A DNA stretch of 64,000 nt from Ornithinibacillus caprae. GTDB taxonomy: Bacteria > Bacillota > Bacilli > Bacillales > Amphibacillaceae. The notes below the pieces were generated by a model, which did not search any database, was not told the origin of the DNA, and was given only the letters and a program-made list of their open reading frames with translations. Positions 8,287 through 16,375 of this stretch are shown here, piece after piece. The stretch covers positions 1 to 64,000 of the forward strand of contig NZ_WOCA01000007.1 in the NCBI RefSeq assembly GCF_009728145.1. The letters run 5' to 3'. Numbering within the stretch: position 1 is the stretch's first letter; each line of letters starts with the position of its first letter. Position numbers and translations under genes: made by a program.

Positions 8287-9003
8287 ATGAAGCATATAAA
8301 TGAAGAACTGATTATCGATTATGCTTTGGGAAAGGTATCCCAAGACCAAGCAAAAGCCATTCAAAAACATTTAATGACCTGTGATAAGTGCCAACATGAA
8401 TTGAATTATTGGCAACAGATATTATCAACTGATAACCAAACTAGCCCATCACTAGAGCTTCAAAACCGAATAAATCACACCATCTCTGAAATAGAACAGA
8501 AACGTAAATGGAGATGGCCAAAGAAACATGGGATCATCGTTGCAGGTATTGCGATCATCTTATTACTGATTGTAAGTGTCCACCAATTAAATCAACCTGA
8601 AATGTTCGTTGAATCAGATCCATACTTTGTGACGGCACAACATGAACAAATCCCCGAAAAAAGCTTTATGGAAAATCCGGATACTAATCGTTTAGATATA
8701 TTACCTGCTACGATCAATGAAAATGTAAAAGGTGATGTTTGGTTAAATGAAGTAACAAATGAAATGGTTTTACGAGTAGATGGATTGGATCCATTGCCAA
8801 CCCAGGATTACCAATTATGGTTCGTTGATCAGGATGACCATTGGAATGGTGAGTTATTACATTTACGTGATGGCACCGCCCATATCTATTACCGTAATTC
8901 GGATATAAATCAATTAAAGCTTATTAAAGTAAGTATTGAACCACTTGGAGGCAGCCACACACCAACTGGTCCGGAGACATTTTACTTGAATTTCAACTAT
9001 TAA
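8287..9003 (+). CDS. Zinc-type anti-sigma factor, RskA-like
   Basis: The 238-aa protein holds the partner sigma factor inactive. It has an N-terminal anti-sigma domain with the zinc motif H28-x3-C32-x2-C35 (KHLMTCDKCQHE). One membrane span follows (about residues 78-98, GIIVAGIAIILLLIVSVHQL), then an extracellular RskA-like domain with QDYQLWFVDQDDHW and a C-terminal PTGPETFYLNF. Signals outside the cell would trigger its proteolysis, as in this family. The ATG at 8287 follows GGGAG; a GTG at 8278 is possible but lacks spacing. The gene ends at a strong terminator. Confidence 0.88.
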   Translation: MKHINEELIIDYALGKVSQDQAKAIQKHLMTCDKCQHELNYWQQILSTDNQTSPSLELQNRINHTISEIEQKRKWRWPKKHGIIVAGIAIILLLIVSVHQLNQPEMFVESDPYFVTAQHEQIPEKSFMENPDTNRLDILPATINENVKGDVWLNEVTNEMVLRVDGLDPLPTQDYQLWFVDQDDHWNGELLHLRDGTAHIYYRNSDINQLKLIKVSIEPLGGSHTPTGPETFYLNFNY

Positions 9004-9031
9004 AAGGCAGATGAATGTGTATCTGCCTTTT
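9002..9031. terminator. Terminator after the anti-sigma gene
   Basis: AGGCAGAT (9005-9012) pairs with ATCTGCCT (9021-9028) followed by TTT. It separates convergent genes and may work in both directions. Confidence 0.85.
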
Positions 9032-9568
9032 CTAATCTATTAATTTTAATAGATCATCAATATTTCCCCAGCCATAAGCTGTTTCTTGATAGGTTCCTTG
9101 GCCGATTGTTACTTTTTCTGTTCCAATTGGTTTTGCTTGATATCGTTCATAAAATCTACTAGAAGGATTTTGTGTAAGAACCCAAACTAGAATCGACCGG
9201 TACCCTAACACCTTCATTCGCTCAGCAAAAACTTTCAGCAAACGAGCACCTAATCCTTTCTTTTGATATTCATCTAGTAGGTAGATCGAATAGATTTCAC
9301 CATCGTAATTAAAGTTCTTTGTCCGTTCTGGACCTCCAGAAATAAAACCAATGATTTTATCATCTTCATTCTGTTTAATGATATATACACACTGATCTTG
9401 TTTTTGTATTTTTAAAATGGTTTCCCATAAAGTTTTTCGATTTTCATATGTAATATTAGATAAATCCTTTTCATCTAATAATTCCTGATAAGTACTTTTC
9501 CAACTACTTACATGTACATCAGCAATCTGTTCTGCATCCTCAAAATTTCCCTTTCGGATTGTAAACAA
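9032..9568 (-). CDS. GNAT-family N-acetyltransferase
   Basis: The ~179-aa GNAT enzyme would transfer an acetyl group from acetyl-CoA to an amine. The CoA-binding motif A is IYSIYLLDEYQKKGLGARLL (with the Q/RxxGxG/A loop), followed by a beta-bulge region VLGYRSILVWVLTQNPSSRFYERY typical of motif B. The best start is a TTG (9566-9568) placed 6 bases after GGAGGGG; a frame extension of five codons would use another TTG overlapping the ribosome site. It lies 42 bp after azlD and may be the last gene of that operon. The acceptor substrate is unknown. Confidence 0.8.
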   Translation of the reverse strand: MFTIRKGNFEDAEQIADVHVSSWKSTYQELLDEKDLSNITYENRKTLWETILKIQKQDQCVYIIKQNEDDKIIGFISGGPERTKNFNYDGEIYSIYLLDEYQKKGLGARLLKVFAERMKVLGYRSILVWVLTQNPSSRFYERYQAKPIGTEKVTIGQGTYQETAYGWGNIDDLLKLID

Positions 9569-9610
9569 TCTGTTCCCCTCCAAATTCCCGTAACTTTACA
9601 TCCCACTCTA

Positions 9611-9910
9611 CTATATCACGGCAGTTAAAAGGAAAACAGTAACAATTGCTCCAATAACAACTAGTATTACATTTAGTCCAATATAAGCTAAGCCAATTGC
9701 AACCAGTCCACCAATCAGACCAATATGTGGTGCGTCTTCCTTCACTGATAATATTCCAGGGAAAATAAGAGCTCCTAAAGCAGCATAAGGAATTGCATTT
9801 AACCATCGATTAACCCAATCACGGAATTGGAGTTTATCCACGATAAAGGCAGGAAGTATTCTTGGTATCATCGTAACAAGTGACATTCCTAAAATGATGA
9901 GTAGAATCAT
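9611..9910 (-). CDS. azlD: AzlD-family branched-chain amino acid exporter small subunit
   Basis: This 99-aa protein has four hydrophobic segments (MILLIILGMSLVTMIPRILP, then NAIPYAALGALIFPGIL). It matches the AzlD/YgaH family, the small partner of AzlC in branched-chain amino acid export. Its ATG overlaps the azlC stop codon, which is the usual coupled arrangement. The Pro-Arg in the first span and the Y-A-A-L-G-A-L-x-F-P motif in the third are family hallmarks. The transported amino acid cannot be decided from sequence; other AzlCD pairs handle isoleucine, leucine, valine or analogues. Confidence 0.85.
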   Translation of the reverse strand: MILLIILGMSLVTMIPRILPAFIVDKLQFRDWVNRWLNAIPYAALGALIFPGILSVKEDAPHIGLIGGLVAIGLAYIGLNVILVVIGAIVTVFLLTAVI

Positions 9911-10635
9911 TGCTCTTCCCCCTTCAATAAAAAGATTCCACTAAAGCCACCAACTACCGTCCCAATAACGATAGCCCATCCCGTACTCATAAACTGAACA
10001 CAGATTACATTAACTAGCATTGCTATGAGAGCAATTAACCCAACCCGTAATTCTTTTTTAACAGAAGGAACTAATAGACCAATAAACATAGCATACAACG
10101 CAATTCCCATGCTTTGACTTAATTGCTCAGGAATCACATCACCGAGCACACCACCTAACAAAGAACCAAGCACCCATGAAATATAAGCAGTTAAAAATAA
10201 AGACGTATAAAATAGCGGTCCTTTTTCCATTTTTGCTTCTTTTGTATGTAATGCGGATACAGCAAAGGTTTCATCTGTTAGCCCTAACGATAATGGTGCT
10301 TTCCAATTTAAACTGATCCCTCTAAGCCGATTCATGAAGGATAAACTCATTACAAAATGCCGGAAATTAAGGACGAAAGTTGCGATGATAATTTCTAAAG
10401 CACCAGCACCAACAGCAATCATATTTGCCCCCATGAATTGACTTGCTCCGGCAAAAACCATAATACTCATTAACGTCAGTTCTGTTAATGTCATACCTGC
10501 TTGCTTCGCAAGTACACCATATGTAACCGCAATTGGTAAATAGCCAAGCATAATCGGAAACCCAACAGTTATTCCCCTCTTGATCATATGTAATGATGGT
10601 GATGCGTGCTGTTTTTCAGTATCTAATGTCTCCAT
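9907..10635 (-). CDS. azlC: AzlC-family branched-chain amino acid exporter large subunit
   Basis: The 242-aa membrane protein contains the AzlC/YgaZ hallmarks GFPIMLGYLPIAVTYGVLA near the N-terminus, VFAGASQFMGANM, and NFRHFVMSLSF. AzlC with AzlD forms an exporter for branched-chain amino acids and toxic analogues in the cytoplasmic membrane. The ATG follows AAAGGGGAAC. The gene overlaps azlD by 4 bp. No Lrp-like regulator gene (azlB) is adjacent here, unlike in B. subtilis. Confidence 0.87.
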   Translation of the reverse strand: METLDTEKQHASPSLHMIKRGITVGFPIMLGYLPIAVTYGVLAKQAGMTLTELTLMSIMVFAGASQFMGANMIAVGAGALEIIIATFVLNFRHFVMSLSFMNRLRGISLNWKAPLSLGLTDETFAVSALHTKEAKMEKGPLFYTSLFLTAYISWVLGSLLGGVLGDVIPEQLSQSMGIALYAMFIGLLVPSVKKELRVGLIALIAMLVNVICVQFMSTGWAIVIGTVVGGFSGIFLLKGEEQ

Positions 10636-10718
10636 CCCGTGTTCCCCTTTTACTTAGAAAATTTCCATTTATTATAACTGATTTTTCAAAAATGAAAAAG
10701 AATTTGAACTTAGTGTAT

Positions 10719-10758
10719 GAAAAAAAGAGCACTCTATCTAGTAAAGGAGAACTCTCTT
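10719..10758 (-). terminator. Probable terminator of the map/BtuF-like unit
   Basis: AAAAGAGCACTC (10723-10734) pairs, with wobble and one mismatch, with GAGAACTCTCTT (10747-10758). On the minus strand a T-run follows. It lies about 110 bp after the stop codon of the BtuF-like gene. It is read on the minus strand just before the azlC promoter. Confidence 0.6.
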
Positions 10759-10870
10759 TCTTTGTACTGGAAATTATTATTATTTAGTGATGGCTTTGAT
10801 GGTGGGATGAGCTAACAGCTCCAGTTACCAATCTTTACCTCAAAGTATCGGCTTTCTTCTCAATCCCAAT

Positions 10871-11647
10871 TTATATTCCTTCAGATTCCAACACATCTAC
10901 AAGTTTTTTCAAGCCTTCTAGCAATCGAGGGGATGGTCTACAATATAAAGACTCCTCTAGCATATGAATTTTTCCTGTTTGGATTGCCTGCATTTCATTC
11001 CATCCGGGTCTTTTCTTAAGCAATTCAGGATTCATTTTCTCTTCCTTTACACCAACCCAAACCATACAGATATGCTCTGGATTCCTGTTTTTCACATCAT
11101 CCCAGTCTGTTTGGAAACTAGCCACAGGTTGATCTTCAAAAATATTTTTTGCTCCAGCAAGTTGACTTATTTCCGTTAGCCAGTTCAAGCGGCCAGGAGT
11201 GAAAATCGGTTTTGGCCACCACTCCCAATATAACGATGGAGTCCTATCATTATTAGAAGTTCTATGCTTAACGTTTTCTATTTCTTGTAAGAACTCATGA
11301 GCTTTCTCTTCTCCTAGGTCGGCGTAGCCTAAGGCAATTCCAACCATCCTAATATCCTCTGCAATTTCGGATAATGAATTAGGGTTAAGAACAAGAAATG
11401 GGAGTTTTTTTTCTTCTAGCGCTTCAATATTTTTTTCCATTCCTGGAACACTGAGGGATGCTAGAACTAGATCGGGTTGTAATTGAGCAACTTTATCCAT
11501 ATCAATGGAAAGATCAGGACCTACTCTAGGAAGATTACGTACAGCATCTGGCCAATCCGAATAATTATCAACTCCAACTAAACAGTCTGTTTTTCCTAAA
11601 TAAGCTACAATCTCTGTATTACTTGGACAAAGTGAAACCACCCGCAT
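10871..11647 (-). CDS. BtuF/FecB-like substrate-binding-fold protein without signal peptide
   Basis: The 258-aa protein has the helical-backbone metal/cobalamin receptor fold. The start MRVVSLCPSNTEIVAYLG and the VGVDNYSDWP, VGPDLSIDMDKVAQLQPDLVL motifs are those of BtuF/FecB-type binding proteins. It has neither a signal peptide nor a lipobox, so it is probably cytoplasmic, unlike a true transporter receptor. No permease or ATPase is next to it. It starts 20 bp after map behind GGGGGAG and is likely co-transcribed with it. 'Cobalamin-binding protein' is the customary label, but the ligand is not shown by the sequence. Confidence 0.75.
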   Translation of the reverse strand: MRVVSLCPSNTEIVAYLGKTDCLVGVDNYSDWPDAVRNLPRVGPDLSIDMDKVAQLQPDLVLASLSVPGMEKNIEALEEKKLPFLVLNPNSLSEIAEDIRMVGIALGYADLGEEKAHEFLQEIENVKHRTSNNDRTPSLYWEWWPKPIFTPGRLNWLTEISQLAGAKNIFEDQPVASFQTDWDDVKNRNPEHICMVWVGVKEEKMNPELLKKRPGWNEMQAIQTGKIHMLEESLYCRPSPRLLEGLKKLVDVLESEGI

Positions 11648-11667
11648 CTCATACTCCCCCTATTACG

Positions 11668-12420
11668 TTACTTGTCTTGGTCTGTAAGAATGATTGGTTC
11701 ATCTTTCGTTATAACAATCGTGTGCTCATATTGAGCCGAACGTCCTTTATCGATTGTTCTTGCGGTCCAATTATTACTATCCATCTGGCTTTTCCAGCTT
11801 CCTTCGTTAATCATCGGTTCAATCGTTATAACCATACCTTCTTTTAAGCGAAGTCCTTTATTTGGTAACCCAAAGTGTGGGATATGAGGATCTTCATGAA
11901 TAGTTGGTCCAATTCCGTGACCAGTGAAATCGCGGACAACGGAAAAACCTTCTCCCTCAGCATATGATTGAATGGCATGACCTATGTCACCAATACGATT
12001 CCCTGCTTTTGCCTGCTCTAATCCTTTGTAAAGAGAGGTTTTTGTTACTTCCATAAGGCGTTTAACTTTCTCATCTACATTACCTACTGCGTATGTCCAT
12101 GCAGAATCTGCTAAACCACCGTTTAAATTGACAACCATATCAATCGTAACAATATCACCATCTTTTAATTCTTCATCACGAGGAAAACCATGACAAATTT
12201 CATCATTTATAGAAGCACATGTTACGTATGGGTACCCATTGTATCCCTTTTGTTCTCCAGTTGCACCATGCTCTTCTAAATACTTTTCTACAAAGGTATC
12301 AATTTCAAGTGTCGTAATACCTGGCTTGATCATTTTGCCAATTTCTTTGTGAATTTCTACAAGCAAATCACCAGCTTTTTGCATTTGTTCAATTTCTCGT
12401 TTACTTTTTCTTGTAATCAT
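11668..12420 (-). CDS. map: Type I methionine aminopeptidase
   Basis: The 250-aa enzyme removes the initiator methionine from nascent proteins. The five metal ligands are all present: D94 (TIDM), D105 (LADSAWT), H168 (GHGIG), E201 (TIEPM) and E232 (YEHTIVI), with the catalytic-pocket H77 (EICHGFP). The protein is not in a ribosomal-protein cluster, so it is probably the second, stand-alone copy like B. subtilis YflG rather than the copy next to adk/infA. The start ATG follows AGGAAG. The BtuF-like gene follows it in the same direction. Confidence 0.93.
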   Translation of the reverse strand: MITRKSKREIEQMQKAGDLLVEIHKEIGKMIKPGITTLEIDTFVEKYLEEHGATGEQKGYNGYPYVTCASINDEICHGFPRDEELKDGDIVTIDMVVNLNGGLADSAWTYAVGNVDEKVKRLMEVTKTSLYKGLEQAKAGNRIGDIGHAIQSYAEGEGFSVVRDFTGHGIGPTIHEDPHIPHFGLPNKGLRLKEGMVITIEPMINEGSWKSQMDSNNWTARTIDKGRSAQYEHTIVITKDEPIILTDQDK

Positions 12421-12572
12421 AAAAAAACTTCCTTTCTATCACTAACAGACATATTCTCTATGTTAAACTAATACTATATATATTTTACATTCAATAAGTT
12501 TATCATATAATTAAACTTCTTTCAGTAGCAACCACCTGAATAAAAATAATTACGTAAGGACGGAGGATCTAA

Positions 12573-13298
12573 ATGATTGAAATTAAAGACGTCTCCAAAG
12601 ACTTTGCAGGAAAAAAACGTGCAATTGATTCATTAAATTTAACGATACCTGATGGAAAGATTGTGGGATTTCTCGGACCAAACGGAGCTGGGAAATCAAC
12701 AACCATCAAGATGATGACAGGAATTTTGCCTATTGATGATGGTTCCATTACATTAAATGGACATGACATTGAAAAACAACCATTACAGGCTAAAAAAATA
12801 TTTGGTTACGTACCAGACCAACCTGATATGTTTTTACGCCTAAGAGGGATCGAATATTTAAATTTTATTGGAGATATTTTCGATATCCCAGTCGATATTC
12901 GTAAGGAACAGATTGAAACCTTAACAGAAACATTTAATATTCATGATGCGTTAGGAGATTATATTCAAACGTATTCACATGGTATGAGACAAAAAATAAT
13001 TGTAACAGGCGTTTTACTACATGACCCCGACATTTGGATTCTAGACGAACCATTAACAGGGTTAGATCCAAAGTCAGCTTATATGTTGAAGGAAATGATG
13101 CGCGAACACGCTAATAAAGGTAATACAGTATTTTTCTCTAGCCATGGGTTAGAAGTAGTCGAACAATTATGTGATGAGGTTGCGATTATTCATAATGGAA
13201 AATTGTTGTTTTATGGAACATTAGATGAAATGCGTAAAACATACCAATCCGACCAATCCTTAGAACATGTATTTTTGGAGTTGACTAACGATGAGTAA
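12573..13298 (+). CDS. ABC exporter ATP-binding protein
   Basis: The 241-aa ATPase subunit has Walker A GPNGAGKST, Q-loop region VPDQPDMF, signature YSHGMRQK, Walker B IWILDEPLTGLDP and the switch histidine in FFSSHG. The signature has H in place of the usual second G, which is common in this exporter subgroup. The ATG lies behind GGACGGAGG. Its stop codon overlaps the permease start by 8 bp. With the large permease it should form an exporter; the substrate is unknown. Confidence 0.9.
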   Translation: MIEIKDVSKDFAGKKRAIDSLNLTIPDGKIVGFLGPNGAGKSTTIKMMTGILPIDDGSITLNGHDIEKQPLQAKKIFGYVPDQPDMFLRLRGIEYLNFIGDIFDIPVDIRKEQIETLTETFNIHDALGDYIQTYSHGMRQKIIVTGVLLHDPDIWILDEPLTGLDPKSAYMLKEMMREHANKGNTVFFSSHGLEVVEQLCDEVAIIHNGKLLFYGTLDEMRKTYQSDQSLEHVFLELTNDE

Positions 13299-14934
13299 AA
13301 CATGGATCGTTATGAAAAACATGTTAAAAATACACTACTCAAGAGCGGGAAATAATAATTCACAAATCATTTTACTTAGTATTGCAGGAATATTTTTGTT
13401 TCCTTTTTTATTTTTTTATTTGGGATTGATTAACAATGCAGTAAGTGGATTGTACGAATTACTAGAACCTTTTGGACAAAGCTCCGTTATTATAGGTCTA
13501 TTATTCTTACTGTTAACTGCCCTATTGTTTATTATAAGCTTTGTGTTGGTTATTAGTTCCTTTTACTTTGCGGAGGATATAAATTCGTTTATACCGCTTC
13601 CGATCCAACCCTATCAAATACTTTTAGGAAAGGCTACTGTTCCGCTTTTATATTTATACGTAACTACTTTTGCTATTTACTTTCCGGTTCTATTTTACTT
13701 TGGTAGTAACAGCAATGCTTCTATTGTTTACTATTTACTTGGGATCATCCTTTTTGTGTTTTTGCCATTTATTCCGTTCGTACTTGCTGCGATCTTCGTC
13801 ATGTTTATCATGCGCTTTGTTAATATAGCTAAAAACAAAGATCGCTCGAAGGTACTTGGTGGTATATTTGTACTACTCATGATCATTCTACTTAATGTGG
13901 TAGTTCGTTTAAATGCCAACCCGGATGAGATGATGGAGAATTTTGCACAATTCATCCAAGAAAAAGATGGCTTATTGCAAATGATCACAGCTGCATATCC
14001 ACCAGCTTTAATCGGATCTAAGGCGTTAACTGTTGCAGGTTGGGAATCATTATTATATTTCTTGCTAATGATTAGTATCAGCATTGGATTCATCTTCTTA
14101 TTTATTATAGTTGGACAGAAGCTGTACTTAGGTGGAGTACTTGGTATTAACGTTGGTAATAAGAAAAATATATCAAGCGAAAGACTTCATAAGAAACTTA
14201 GAAAGCATCCAGTTTGGTTATCGTATTTACAAAAGGAGTTACGGATCATTTTTCGTACACCAACATTTTTCATGCAATGTGTTGTACAAAGCTTATTTGG
14301 TCCAATATTTTTAGTGATCATATTGATGATGGATTCAAATTTCAACTCGCTTTCTGGTACACTTGATCAATTTAGTTATAAGCAACAAATTTTAATATTA
14401 TTTGCTGCAACTCTATTTATTTTATCTGCTAATGCAACAGGAATTTCTTCCATTTCTAGAGAAGGAAAAAGTTGGCATACTAATTTATTTTTACCTTTAG
14501 ATTTAAAGCAAGTATTTTTAAGTAAGATTGCAGCGGGTTGGACCATTAATTTAGTTTCAATTCTTTTGATTGCTATAGGATTAATAGTTGTACTAGATAT
14601 TTCATGGCTACTTTTTTCCCTATGGTTAGCACTTTCTTTTGTAGCAAGTTGGTTTACGAGTCTAATGGGGACCTATCTAGACTTTTCTCATCCGAAGTTA
14701 CATTGGACGGATGAACAAGAGGTTTTTAAAGCAAGATTAATTGGCTTCTTAGCTTTGCTTTTTGAATTTGTCCCCTTAGGTATTATAGTAGTCATCATAT
14801 GGAATACTCCATTTGTTCAAGGGGGAATCGTTACGTTTGTTCTTTTGTTACTTTTAATGTTCATTGCAACTGCACTTGTTCATTACTTGCTACAGAAGAA
14901 AATTTCTAATAAAGATTATCAAAAAATTATATAG
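13291..14934 (+). CDS. Large ABC exporter permease (about 12 spans)
   Basis: The 547-aa very hydrophobic protein has two blocks of six predicted spans separated by a soluble segment around residues 290-310 (KKNISSERLHKKLRKHPVW). Its size and layout match the putative ABC exporter permease family of about 540 residues, in which one chain holds both membrane halves. It overlaps the ATPase gene and is translated with it. A strong terminator follows. I recognise the family but not a characterised orthologue or substrate. Confidence 0.82.
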   Translation: MSKTWIVMKNMLKIHYSRAGNNNSQIILLSIAGIFLFPFLFFYLGLINNAVSGLYELLEPFGQSSVIIGLLFLLLTALLFIISFVLVISSFYFAEDINSFIPLPIQPYQILLGKATVPLLYLYVTTFAIYFPVLFYFGSNSNASIVYYLLGIILFVFLPFIPFVLAAIFVMFIMRFVNIAKNKDRSKVLGGIFVLLMIILLNVVVRLNANPDEMMENFAQFIQEKDGLLQMITAAYPPALIGSKALTVAGWESLLYFLLMISISIGFIFLFIIVGQKLYLGGVLGINVGNKKNISSERLHKKLRKHPVWLSYLQKELRIIFRTPTFFMQCVVQSLFGPIFLVIILMMDSNFNSLSGTLDQFSYKQQILILFAATLFILSANATGISSISREGKSWHTNLFLPLDLKQVFLSKIAAGWTINLVSILLIAIGLIVVLDISWLLFSLWLALSFVASWFTSLMGTYLDFSHPKLHWTDEQEVFKARLIGFLALLFEFVPLGIIVVIIWNTPFVQGGIVTFVLLLLLMFIATALVHYLLQKKISNKDYQKII

Positions 14935-14946
14935 AGCAATAGTCTA

Positions 14947-14979
14947 AGACATGTATTCATTCGTGGATACATGTCTTTT
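14947..14979 (+). terminator. Terminator of the ABC exporter operon
   Basis: AGACATGTAT (14947-14956) pairs perfectly with ATACATGTCT (14967-14976), followed by TTTG and another T-run. Confidence 0.9.
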
Positions 14980-15050
14980 GTTTTAACAGGTACATTCGCC
15001 CTGTCAATACCCATAACAGAACATATCTTATAATGAGGAGGTGGGAAGTG

Positions 15051-15146
15051 ATGAGTAAAGGAGTAGCAGCTGGTGGTGCTTTTGCGTTTATTGTTGTTTT
15101 GTTTATCTTATTAATTATTGTTGGAGCTAGTGGGTATGTATGGTAA
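15051..15146 (+). CDS. YjcZ-family tiny sporulation protein, 31 aa
   Basis: The 31-codon gene starts at ATG behind GAGGAGGTG. The peptide MSKGVAAGGAFAFIVVLFIL continues with LIIVGASGYVW: a short Gly-rich head and a single hydrophobic helix with the FxxIVVLFILLIIVGA core that defines this Bacillaceae family. Family members are made late in sporulation and are associated with spores. The upstream sequence CATATCTTA (15022-15030) resembles a sigma-K -10 element, but I cannot find a matching -35. A paralogue follows 45 bp downstream. Confidence 0.88.
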   Translation: MSKGVAAGGAFAFIVVLFILLIIVGASGYVW

Positions 15147-15191
15147 AACTAACCCTACTTCAAATATACATCTTTAGTTGGAGGTGAGATC

Positions 15192-15296
15192 ATGGGCTAC
15201 GCTGGTGGTTATGGCGGCGGTTTTGCATTAATTGTCGTCTTATTTATTCTTTTGATTATCGTTGGTGCAGGTGGATTTGGAAGAGGAGTCTACTAA
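15192..15296 (+). CDS. YjcZ-family tiny sporulation protein, 34 aa
   Basis: The second tandem paralogue encodes MGYAGGYGGGFALIVVLFIL followed by LIIVGAGGFGRGVY, with a Gly/Tyr-rich head and the same FALIVVLFILLIIVGA core as its neighbour. The ribosome binding site is TTGGAGGTG. The pair probably arose by local duplication and is co-transcribed. The function is unknown apart from the family's link with spores. It is followed by a structured dispersed repeat and a terminator. Confidence 0.9.
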   Translation: MGYAGGYGGGFALIVVLFILLIIVGAGGFGRGVY

Positions 15297-15320
15297 GATT
15301 AAACAATAATCCTCCATTTG

Positions 15321-15411
15321 ATTAGAAAACTTGGCATTCGCAGGGCCTTTATAGTGAATGCCTTAGTTACACTTATGCAAGATGGAAAAGCTTTATACTT
15401 TTCTATCCGCT
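15321..15411 (+). repeat. Structured dispersed repeat, copy 1
   Basis: This 91-bp sequence matches 54103-54191 over its whole length. It folds into two hairpins: GGCATTCGC/GTGAATGCC (15333-15341 with 15354-15362) and GATGGAAAAG/CTTTTCTATC (15381-15390 with 15398-15407), joined by the conserved linker TAGTTACACTT. Base changes between the copies preserve pairing in the second hairpin. Confidence 0.85.
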
Positions 15412-15415
15412 AAAC

Positions 15416-15443
15416 AAAAATCTGCCTATAACAGGCAGATTTT
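15416..15443 (-). terminator. Terminator of the SDR gene
   Basis: ATCTGCC (15420-15426) pairs with GGCAGAT (15434-15440), flanked by T-runs on both strands, so it probably serves the yjcZ genes as well. Confidence 0.85.
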
Positions 15444-15458
15444 CGTTTAGGACTATCT

Positions 15459-16217
15459 TTAAAAATAATCCTTTACATTATAAATTTTTCCACTTTTTAA
15501 ATTTACTTCATCTCTCATAATATCAAATAATACATTTCCAACAGAATTGGCATCCCGTAATAAATTACTTTCTTTATAATTTTTAAATGTATCTACTTCT
15601 ACAAATGCTTCCCGTGAACTTGAACGGATTTTTTCTTGCATATTGGTGTCCATCACACCTGGACTAAAAGCGATGACTTTATGTCCTGTTTTTCGTTCTG
15701 CTTGCTCTAGCGCAACTGTCTGTGTATACATATTGATGCTAGCTTTTGTACTACAATAAGCACTCCAACCGTAAATCGGTCTTTCGGCTGCTCCTGAAGA
15801 TACATTAACGCCAATTAAAGTTGATTTTACTTCCGTAGCAAGTTTTAATAACGAATTCATAATAACCATTGGTGCAACTGTGTTGACTTGAACATGAGTT
15901 ACCAATGCTTTACTGTCTATGTTCATTGACTGATCAATTGGATCAATCACCGCTGCATTATTAACAAGATATAATATTGATGGTTCATTATTAATCACAT
16001 ATTGTTTTACGCTTTCTAACGTATTCTCTAAGGCTTGCTGATTACCTAAATTACAAGCAAGATGCTTATACGTTGAATTGTTCTCTTTAGCAACTTCATC
16101 TAAATGACTATTGGCATTACGTGAAATACCAATCACGTACACACCTGATTCCAAAAATAACTCTGCTACAGCTTCTCCCAGTCCCCTTGATACTCCTGTA
16201 ATTACCGCCGTTTTCAT
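15459..16217 (-). CDS. Short-chain dehydrogenase, YueD/benzil reductase-like
   Basis: The ~252-aa NAD(P)-dependent oxidoreductase has the cofactor motif TGVSRGLGEA, the VNNAA motif, catalytic Ser in VNVSSGAAE and the YCSTKAS Tyr/Lys pair. It resembles B. subtilis YueD, a benzil/sepiapterin reductase-type enzyme, in length and in the SPGVMDTNMQ segment. The ATG at 16217 is preceded by AAGGAG with 8-base spacing; the ATG two codons upstream is too close. The gene stands alone. The natural substrate is unknown. Confidence 0.82.
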   Translation of the reverse strand: MKTAVITGVSRGLGEAVAELFLESGVYVIGISRNANSHLDEVAKENNSTYKHLACNLGNQQALENTLESVKQYVINNEPSILYLVNNAAVIDPIDQSMNIDSKALVTHVQVNTVAPMVIMNSLLKLATEVKSTLIGVNVSSGAAERPIYGWSAYCSTKASINMYTQTVALEQAERKTGHKVIAFSPGVMDTNMQEKIRSSSREAFVEVDTFKNYKESNLLRDANSVGNVLFDIMRDEVNLKSGKIYNVKDYF

Positions 16218-16334
16218 TAACATTACTCCTTGTAGCTCTTTTTTTCATACATAGTAATACCCCTAATGCTGATTTTTAACATAAAGTAAATCTTTAATTA
16301 GTGGGGAAACTTCCCCATTGATTGTAAAATGGTA

Positions 16335-16375
16335 AGGGCTTCTCTAATGTTGAAACATGAGAAGCCCTATTTTTT
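16335..16375. terminator. Terminator after the dipeptidase gene
   Basis: AGGGCTTCTC (16335-16344) pairs perfectly with GAGAAGCCCT (16359-16368). The better T-run is on the plus strand (ATTTTTT), but the position right after the dipeptidase stop codon suggests use on the minus strand too. Confidence 0.7.

Noticed and set aside
10788-10870. Cobalamin riboswitch near the BtuF-like gene
   Set aside because: The only structured sequence is downstream of the gene (3' side), with a simple GAGCT/AGCTC hairpin; the upstream side is map coding sequence.
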